Below are positions 56,241 to 64,000 of a stretch of 64,000 bases of DNA, in pieces. Each line of letters begins with the position of its first letter. Position 1 is the stretch's first letter. Source of the DNA: Coprinus comatus (lineage: Eukaryota > Basidiomycota > Agaricomycetes > Agaricales > Agaricaceae); assembly GCA_034638255.1 (NCBI GenBank), contig JAWPGT010000001.1:806001-870000 (forward strand). Reading direction: 5' to 3'. The notes under the pieces are model-generated. The model worked only from the letters and a program-made list of their open reading frames with translations, was not told where the DNA came from and did not search any database. The translations under genes and the position numbers were made by a program.

Positions 56241-59211
56241 TCAGGCTAGTGACAAGAAAGAACTGGGTTCGTGAAGTGCTTCATGAAGACCTGAAAAATG
56301 GTCTGGTTCGCTGTGGTACTCGTCCTGGAAGGGCCGCATGGACTGTAGTTCACCTGCCGATAGAGGGTAGGAAACACAGAGGTCTGATCCAAAAGTTTCG
56401 CCACAGCATTTGGTGACGAGATCTTCTAACATTTTAGAGAATCGGTATGCAAGTGGTATACGTTGACCGACTTTGACTATTGCAGAGCTTGGACAAGGCG
56501 GTCAGCAGAGTGGAAACCCTGAGCAAAATTCGACACTTACTACACAAAGTTAAGCTCGGCGCGGAGAGTGGCTATCTGATCTTGACCACTGACGTCGATA
56601 GCAGCTTGGAGGAAACGTACAAGAACGCGCCCAGCAATAAACCACGAGAACTACAATGCGATTATATTAGTAACACCACCCACATCTTGTCCGTTCCCAA
56701 CTTACAGAACAAAAAGAATCCAATAGAGTTATATCATAACTTGTCGACCAAACAGCATAAATCATATCCAGTATGGCTCTGGCTGCTGTCAAAATCTTCA
56801 ATGCAGAGATGCAGCCTGACTGCCGAACCTCTGCATGTGGATCATGAAGGACAATCGTAGCACTGTAGAATACAATCAGAATACAGGGAGGTTAGGTACT
56901 AAAGGACTTACACATATGGCATCAAACATGCAGTGTAAAGATGGTTGTCTACTACATTGTCAACAATTGGGCTTCGTAGATGACTGGGAAATGATGATCT
57001 AAATGATGCAGCAATATGATCCAACTCGATGAAAGCAGGTGAACCTCTTGGGTCAAAGCGTTCTTGATTGTTTTCTTGCATATTCGTGACCGCTGAATCT
57101 CCAGCAAAATGTCGAGCTCGAAACCGGGAGTTAAATACCTTAACCCGAGCTACCCCATTTACTCAGTGTCTTAATGAGATAGAAGTTTGATATGAATATC
57201 TCACAGATCAGGATGGTTCCTTTGATATAAAGTATGAACGAGTCGATTTGGTTTTCTGGATGTGTAAGGAGAAGATCTCCTGTATGGGCCCATTGACGTT
57301 CTAGAGGTGTGACCAGTACCTGAACATACCAGGTTATTAATATGATTTATCGCATCGGTGATACGAGAACTCACTCCTTGCTCAAATTGGTCCCCCCGCA
57401 CAGGTAATAATTGAGAAATGTCCTGATCATCTAAGCATAGCGCCCATCCATTCCCCATACCGTGATGTCGTTCTGTAGCATAAGCAAGCCAGAACGCATT
57501 TCGCCTCATTTCGTCCTCAATTACTGTCCGAGCTGGGGGCAATATGGAGGCTGGACGTTCAGATCTGGAAATAGAATGAAATGGTGGACACATATTTAAG
57601 CCCAATGGAACAGAGAGACGGAGGGATTGTGCGGATGCTAAAAAAACCTAAATTCGGCTAAGAATATTGTTATTGTAAATAGAGTGGGACATACGTCGAC
57701 CCATCTAAAATCAATTGTGAGCTTTAGTATAAGGAGAAAAGCAACGACCAAACCTTGAATGTGACCAGTAGAACCAACTAAGAATAACGTTTGCTGGAAC
57801 GCAATTTAGTGTTACTATGGAAGAGATTCTATCACACAATATACCTTGTAAGACTTGGAAAAGTTCTTCCCCAAGAAGATTAAAACGTTCTGCAGCTGTC
57901 CGTGCTAGTTTCGCTTGCTGTTCTGCGAAAGTGTCTGGCCGTTGTTCTTTAATTCTGTACTTCTCCAAGAATATTTCGTCTGTGCGTTGTGAGCGGTAGG
58001 CAAGTCAGATGGATATGCACGACGAACCTGGTGCGATTTTGTTAAAGTCGGGCAGCGGTGGTGATGTTACAGCTGCAGTATATAGACTTCCGATAGCACA
58101 TATGGCATGCAAGACTGGGACAATTGGGAATTTAGGATGGGATGGTGGGTACGAGAGGGAATTGACGAATGTGGCGGCATGAAAGAGTCGGTTTGCATGA
58201 GGATGGAATGTGAAAAAAACATCCACTCTATGGACTATCAGACTATGCTCATAACTTTTAACTTGTAATTTATTACTCACAAATGACGTAGTAGTTCTGG
58301 TGCTGGGAGGTCCGGAGGCCAGTTTGGCCACATGACATCTGATTTATAGGGGTTATTTCCAAGTACATTGTCATTGGATATGGCAGGAGCGAAGAGTTCT
58401 TGTTCTTGTGAAGGAGAATTGGAAAGTTTGCGTATAGTAGGTGATCCTTCTGATGAATATGTACTATAGGTCTTTTGCGAGAGGTTTTGCACGCCCGGGG
58501 TCATAGTTTGGCCTGCTATGAGTGCAGAGGAATTTACCATTGTATGTTCCTTTCTTTCTTTTTGTCGAAGTAGTGTCTCAAGTTCATCTATGCGAGATGT
58601 AAGAAGGACCAAAGCAGATACAGCGGGATACACACTGATTCGATTCTCCAGTCGTTCATATTTACTCTTGGGACCTTCGATTGGTATGGGGTTTGTTTCT
58701 GCGACTGAAATGACTTTAATAAGAACAGTATGAATTCCAACGAAGGGGGGACATACTCTCATCAAATGTACACTCTGGTCGAGCAGGTATATTAGCCCCA
58801 GGAGGTGCATGGTTTAATTGATGCGCGTGCGACCTCACACATGTTGAACAGGGTCTCTTAGCATCACTATACGTTCGATCAGTTCAATGCAAGCTACTGA
58901 TTCCATTCAGGCATACCATTTCTTGAAAAGACAAACAATTCAGCAAGGTGGAGAAAAGAGATATATGTGCACCACTCACTAGCTTCCTTCGGCGGCACTG
59001 AGTGCTAACGCATTGAGATTTCACCCATAATGATAGCAGAATACTAACACACCTGATGACAAGCCTAGATATTGCCGTTAGTGTAAGTATTGGGTCATTA
59101 ACTAATGATACTACATGCCTGGTTCCTTTTCAATACGTTTGGGTGACTAGGAGGTCCTAGAGGATCTGAAGATGAGCGTTGAATCATTGGGCCTTGCAAT
59201 GCCTTGGGCAT
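56241..59211 (-). CDS. Zn2Cys6 transcription factor with zinc cluster split over five exons
   Basis: The start at 59211 gives MPKALQGPMIQRSSSDPLG. The cluster ACHQCRRRKLKCDAKRPCSTC is assembled from exons of 12 nt (59053-59064), 18 nt (58980-58997), 5 nt (58917-58921) and the exon from 58866; the intron before the first of these has a GC donor (CAG | gcatgt). The sixth Cys lies in RPECTFDE. A coiled segment (RIDELETLLRQKERKEH) and a Ser-rich linker precede the fungal_trans region: WPPDLPAPELLRHLVDVFFTFHPHANRL-type entry, VPVLHAICAIGSLYT, DEMRRNAFWLAYATERHHGMG. The C-terminal exon ends ALHEPSSFLSLA. It is a paralogue of the regulator at 47073-49946. The total intron number is about twelve. Confidence 0.87.
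58917..58921 (-). other. 5-nt micro-exon (AAATG) in zinc-cluster coding region
   Basis: Coding strand reads tttcaag | AAATG | gtatgc. Joined after AGGAAGCTA and before TGATGCTAAG it completes K-C-D, including the third Cys of the cluster. Without it both frame and that Cys are lost. Confidence 0.78.
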
Positions 59212-59610
59212 CTTTCCCACTGGCGTAATACAGTTTAGAATAAGGGGTTATGGGAGGGGCAGGACAAAATACGTTTGATAAGTAGCAACTGAATCGCAAG
59301 GGGAGGGAGTCCCACGTGGGACCCCGACTCTGGAGGATTGAGTGGGCTCTTCAGGGGGACACATTGGGATTCTCGTTTACGTAAGTGCTGCTGCTAAGGC
59401 GTTCTGACGCTTATGCTGTTTGGTAGTCCCTCAGCATGAGGGCGGAGCAGACTGAATTGAATATACCAGATAAGATACGAAATGACAAACAAAATAAATA
59501 AATAAAAATTTGTGAGGGTATGTATGAAACGAAACATACAAACAATGATGAATGTAGCGGAGGATTAAGTTGGCTACGTGGGGTACTCAACATTTTAACA
59601 TCTACATGCT
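59212..59610. promoter_or_regulatory. Tandem spacer with promoter of second regulator
   Basis: The 399-bp region carries the promoter of the second regulator and the 3' UTR of the membrane-protein gene. No coding segment seen. Confidence 0.4.
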
Positions 59611-62600
59611 TTAGGGCCTGAAACGTTGATTGTCTCTGAATGCATTGGTGATATTAGCGACACCAACGTTCAAAGCGTTGGTAGCAATCGCGGTGGAGGC
59701 AGCATTCCATGTAAGGTTGAAGATGTTATCGGCGAAGGTGTCATCGTACACGACTTCTGGTGCAATCGAGTTTTCTGCCCAAGCAATGGTCTTTCCCTTG
59801 CCGATAGCCCAGGTACGGAGCGAATTTCCATCAGTAGAGCCAAAGAATAAAGATCCGGTAGGTGTAGTGAATGAAGTGACGATTGATTTGACGTCAGATT
59901 CCTCTATGCTGCCGAAAGCCGCAATTTCTATAACAGGTATAGACTCAAGAGGAAACAGAGCAGCAAGATTGGTATCGTTTTGATCAGGCGGAAGAGAAAC
60001 GGATGCTGACGTATGAAGGACATGATTAATGACAGCATTAGCCGCGTTAGCTGACATCGAAGAGAGATATTGGAGTATGATATGGTCAGCATGGGCAGCA
60101 GTACCATAACTTCGAGGATCTCCAAGTAACGAAAGACTCCGGGTAGCATTTGTGAAACCAGGGAGACCACCTAATACCTCCCCAACTGCAAGGATGACAC
60201 GAGGGGTAGCGTCGGAATTTAGTATAGCTCCCTGCCTGGCGACATTCCGTCGGGAATCAAGAAAAGGCAGGCGTATCCGCAATACATCAAGGAAGCCATA
60301 TGTCGGGTGCAGAGGAACACAGCTCGAATTGAACTGTGGGGTGTTTGCGGCAGGAGATAACATGAAAACTGTTTCTTCTAGTGTCGTGATTGCTTGCTGG
60401 TGTTCCAACTCCAAATCTGGGTAACAAGCGATTGGAGGTGGAAAAGAGTCCGAGATATTAGCGCCGTACAGGTTGCGTATGAACGGAGAAGTTCCGTCAA
60501 ATGGGAGGATGATTGGGGAAGAGCTAAAGCCAGCCTTGAACGCTTTCAAATTGGCTTGTTGTTGATGTAGTACGTTTGTCCAATAAAGCATAAGTGCATT
60601 TTCCTGTTGTTTGGATGATGCTAAACATAATGAGATTGGCATATAAATCTTACAATGGATTTGCTCTTACCGACGGCATAACTGTACATGCGGTCCAAAG
60701 AGGAGCTAGCAATCTTACTAAGTTTGTTGACCTGTTCGTTTTGCGGCTTGCCTTCGTCAACAAAAGTTACAGGAATGGGTATGATCGTTTGTGCTGCAAA
60801 GTTGTATTCGAAGCCAGCTATTCTTGTGATAAACACAGAACTTGAAGAAGATACGGGGCCATCTGTTTCCCATATTTGTGACCATGGTGCTTTCTCGATA
60901 AAATTTTGAAGTTCTTCAACCGCAGAGGGGTCCCAAGTCTGAACGAGTGTCCACAACAAAGCCACTTGTGACCATCGAGTACGGTTTCCGTGAGATTCAT
61001 CATCTAAAACGGAGCTGACATCAATCATAGAGACTTGTGGGATACAGTCAGCTCCCTGTACACTGCCCTGAACCCTCCACAGGCTATTATATACGGTACT
61101 GGTTGTTATATTGACAGATAAAAGTTCATTCATAACGGGAATAATATCCATAATTGATCTTGCGATTGGATTACACGGAGACGTTGTGGTGGTGCAAATA
61201 CAGGTAGCATCTAATCAACTGAGAATTGAATTGAAGCACATGTATAAAAATGCACTTACTCAAATTACAGCTCACACCACCCATATTAGCGGAACAAGAT
61301 TGTCTTCTAACTCTTGCGCGTCTCGTCACACCAACTGCGATTCCTACGGCGACTGCCACGCAGACAACAAATATACCAATGGCGATCCAATATTTCCTAT
61401 TTCTAACACAGGAGACACTACCGGCGGAAGCCAACTTCTTCTGTGGCTGTTGTATTTCGTGCCGAATGATAGTTTCTGCATCGGAGAAACTAGAGGTGAA
61501 TTGTTCTGACTTTCCAGCGTAGCTGCTGACACTGTTGTGTGGATGATATCCCTTTTCGAGCATGTATTGAAGTCGATCTGCACGGCTGACAAGTTCAGGA
61601 AGTGGCGTTGCATCTTCCATGTCCCTATGTTCTTTCGAAGTCACTACATTTTGTCGTGGAGCGCTTGGCAGAGGCTTTTTTTTCCAAGTTAAGACTCGAC
61701 GCATGGAGGATATAATCGACGGTGCAGCGCTGTTATTCGAATGTATTGACTCGCGGGTACTCAATGTGGTGGCATTGGGGCGTAGAGTTCTTGGTGTCAC
61801 ATTTGCCTGAGAGACCGGATGAGTAGACGAGGCACGTGCATGTGTATCCCCTGGCTTGCCATCGTCGTTTTCTTCGGCTTCATTGTAGACTGAAAGATTT
61901 GAACCGTACTTTCGACCGAACCCTGGCTGCTCAGTAATGAAGTTTGATTGGCTTAGCAGCGAGGGGGACCTTGTATATTTAGAAGTATGACCAGGGCAGC
62001 TTGAATCAACGGTCCCTTCATTGAATCCCTGTCTGCTGGGCCCGCTGATGTTAGGTGCTGGGGTACGAGAGCTAGGCGACCGTCCACCAATTGGGCGTGG
62101 TATAAATCCTCTGTGAGATTGTCTACGTGTGTTGGCAGAAGATGGAAAAGGGTTATTATCATGTAGGGAATCAGTATATTGGTATCTGGGGGGGTAGGTC
62201 ATCTCGGAGATGCCGCTAATCGTATCACTGGAGAAGGAAAGTGAACGAGCACCCCGCGGCCCAGCATTCTCCCGTAACAAATTTGTGATGAAAGATGTAG
62301 GGAGGAGTCTATCTTCCGTAGGATCTACATCAATACTGGAAGCACCTTCGTGCCAGTCGTAGGGCGATATTTCAGAAGTACCGACGGAACCGTCACGGCG
62401 AGGGGAGGCAAAGGTAGAATGGGAGAAACGATCAGATGAGAGGATAGACGCAGCGGCAGGTTGAGGCGAGCCATAGCGAGGAACGGAAGGAATGAAGGGA
62501 ACAACGGGAGTAGTTGGGATCGAAGACGGGGGTTCGGGAAAGGCCGAGTAGCTGATAGCGCTTTCTGCAATTCCAGACGCAGTGGTGTCTGCCGAAGGTC

Positions 62601-62661
62601 GGTGTACATGGTTTGTGGAGAGGTATCCGTCTGTGTTGGCTTTTTTCCGGGGGTCGGCCAT
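59611..62661 (-). CDS. Single-pass (type II) membrane protein with large outer domain
   Basis: No named family recognised. The start is MADPRKKANTDGYL at 62661; an upstream in-frame ATG would add a Cys-rich stretch that overlaps a palindrome and seems unlikely. Residues 1-420 are disordered and rich in Ser, Pro, Arg and Asn, with a basic patch (MRRVLTWKKKPLPSAPRQ). One membrane helix (YWIAIGIFVVCVAVAVGIAVGV) lies at about 422-445, flanked by Arg residues. The outer domain of some 500 residues has Cys near the membrane (CSANMGGVSC, CICTTTTSPC), several N-x-S/T sites and a helical pattern (IARSIMDIIPVMNELLSVNIT, WSQVALLWTLVQTW). It ends DNQRFRP. Three or four introns. I believe similar proteins are common in Agaricomycetes; a cell-surface role is inference. 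Confidence 0.78.
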
Positions 62662-63148
62662 GGATTCAGTGGTGGGTGGTCTCAATGGAAGTACAATACT
62701 GCAAATCCTGTGGTCCGTTGTTGGGCATGCCCAACAATTCCCCAACAATTGGAAGGATAGTCAGCGAGGGGAGGGAACAAAGAGCGACGACGAAAGGAGG
62801 GACAGAAGAATGGGTATACTTAGGTGGGAAGCAACAGAACAATCACACAGCTACCCTGCATCACCGTCCTGACATATGATGTTCCTCACAGCCAACAAAT
62901 ACATCAACTTCTTGTTTCGGGCAACAGGTGGGAATAACATTCTAAGGGAAAGAAAGGAACACGAATGTACTTGGCACAGTGCTCACAAAGACAAAAGAGG
63001 AGCACAGGTAGATATGTATGAATGTGTATATACAAAAAGAAATTGAAAAGAAAGTACGAATCGTTTCCATCGTGAAGTTTGAGCATAAAATGGGCGTGAT
63101 ACAATAAACCATACCAGCGACAACGAAGTGAGAGTAGATTCCCTCTCA
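62662..63148. promoter_or_regulatory. Promoter region of the membrane-protein gene
   Basis: The 487-bp spacer lies between the RAC stop and the membrane-protein start. Its part nearest the start contains the palindrome described separately. The rest has no recognisable gene. Confidence 0.5.
62718..62737. promoter_or_regulatory. Perfect 20-bp palindrome plus an extra half-site
   Basis: TTGTTGGGCATGCCCAACAA is identical to its reverse complement, and a further direct copy of CCCAACAATT follows at 62741-62750. The palindrome sits 57-76 bp upstream of the start codon at 62661. That position and symmetry fit a site for a dimeric regulator; no binding protein can be named. Confidence 0.55.
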
Positions 63149-63972
63149 TCAGGCAATGATGCATGACTTGCCGCGGCCTCCCTTCTTATCTTGTTTGGTG
63201 GGGGGAGGGTTCACTGGAAAAACATCAGCACGTTGTACGGGATAAAGCACTGCCAGACTTACAGACAGCCCTAATGGCCTCATCAAATACTGTCTTGAGA
63301 CCTTTCTGAGTCAAAGCAGAGCACTCCAAGTACTTCACCGCCCCAATGTCTTTGCCCATGGCAACACCTTGTGAGTATGTGATGGGAGCCATGCGACTAC
63401 TCAGGGGTTGAGCAAATATGTCCTAAAGATATTCAATGTAATACAGTGGTACACACCGGTCTCGCAATTTCTCAATAGTTTGTGGGTCCTCGCGCAAGTC
63501 AAGTTTGGTTCCCACCAACACGATTTGGGTTGAAGGTGCATGATGTGAGATTTCCGGGTACCACTTCCATACACATTAACAATATTCGATATTCAAAAAG
63601 CTTAGTGGATCGTAACTTACTTTCGTGCGGACGTTTTCATAACTAGGAGGGCTGACCAGCGAGAAACAGATTAAGAACACATCCGTCTGGGGGTATGATA
63701 AAGGTCGAAGGCGATCATAATCTTCTTGCCCAGCTGTATCCCACAATCCAAGAGAAATAGTCTTGCCGTCCACCATAACAGTGGCAGAATAGTTGTCAAA
63801 CACTGTACATCCAGAATTGAAGTCGACTGAGAACTTAGTCAAACGAAATCTACATACCGGTTGGGATGTATTCTCCCTGATCAGAGTTGTCAGAATAGGT
63901 ATAGAGCGCATCAGTATGTTACAAGTTACACACCGGGAAAGCATTTGTGGTATATGAGATTAAGAGACAAGT
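63149..63972 (-). CDS. Rac-type Rho GTPase, 5' exon beyond window
   Basis: Rac controls actin, polarity and NADPH oxidase at the membrane. The right edge truncates it: the first visible exon starts at 63972 with [13 protein letters not shown], so the initiating exon with the P-loop lies outside. Then come [50 protein letters not shown] in exon-sized pieces, [31 protein letters not shown], and [22 protein letters not shown]. The end is [19 protein letters not shown]: a polybasic region and CAAX box, with Ala as last residue, which predicts farnesylation over geranylgeranylation, although Rac proteins are usually geranylgeranylated. Distinguished from Cdc42 by the insert region and the tail. 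Confidence 0.93.
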
Positions 63973-64000
63973 CTAGCGATTCAAGTTGCCTTTCTTGTAA

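Noticed and set aside
59065..59118. Alternative GT donor (gcat-gtagta) for the first intron of the second regulator
   Set aside because: It shifts the frame and destroys the first Cys of the zinc cluster; the GC donor at CAG keeps it.
62723..62732. GGGCATGCCC as a p53-type response element
   Set aside because: The match to the vertebrate p53 half-site is coincidental; fungi have no p53. Only the symmetry is reported.

Overview
This 64 kb window is nuclear DNA of a filamentous basidiomycete, most probably an Agaricomycete. The evidence is gene density of about one gene per 1.9 kb, many introns of about 45-65 nt, fungal-only families (IPI1, AIM6, Yth1, Zn2Cys6 regulators, a GH5 mannanase, a basidiomycete-style P450) and a Rac with the CAAX end CIIA. 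I see no rRNA, tRNA, CRISPR or intact transposon. Thirty-four protein genes could be assembled by splicing conserved protein segments by eye. Exon boundaries are therefore sequence-based inferences without transcript support.

Layout. 0-8 kb: NatD acetyltransferase (-), RIO2 kinase (+), SPF30 splicing factor (+), then a head-to-head pair of related but unrecognised genes sharing a Leu/Glu-rich segment around an Arg-Gly-Leu motif. 8-9.5 kb: an AT-rich gene-free block bracketed by a 14-bp direct repeat. 9.6-21 kb: probable Mediator subunit 5, vacuolar-type zinc transporter, eIF3h, a secreted double-psi beta-barrel protein and IPI1. 21-31 kb: beta-mannanase, ML-domain lipid-transfer protein, a four-helix membrane protein, a small orphan, AIM6-like protein, mitochondrial bL17m and an SMP-30/gluconolactonase-like protein. 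31-42 kb: mitochondrial acyl carrier protein, ribosomal uL13, a three-KH RNA-binding protein, NUFIP1-like protein, an M16 metallopeptidase and an NGL-type nuclease. 42-50 kb: a RhoGEF, a small membrane protein and a first Zn2Cys6 regulator. 50-64 kb: a YjbQ-family protein, Yth1, a P450, prephenate dehydratase, a second Zn2Cys6 regulator related to the first, a single-pass membrane glycoprotein-like gene and Rac (running off the right edge).

Most genes are housekeeping: ribosome biogenesis (RIO2, IPI1, uL13, NUFIP1), translation (eIF3h, bL17m), mRNA processing (SPF30, Yth1), mitochondria (ACP, bL17m, possibly AIM6 and M16). A RhoGEF and a Rac lie 17 kb apart and could act in the same polarity pathway. 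Two paralogous Zn2Cys6 regulators flank a block with a P450 and an aromatic amino-acid enzyme.

The most unusual signals are in gene architecture. Between 50.5 and 59.2 kb there are micro-exons of 5, 6 and 12 nt. The zinc cluster of the second regulator is split over five exons. Four introns there appear to start with GC, and in two of them the donor copies the exon sequence beyond the acceptor. Other leads are a perfect 20-bp palindrome upstream of the membrane-protein gene, the head-to-head gene pair, and the possible insertion near 8-9.5 kb.
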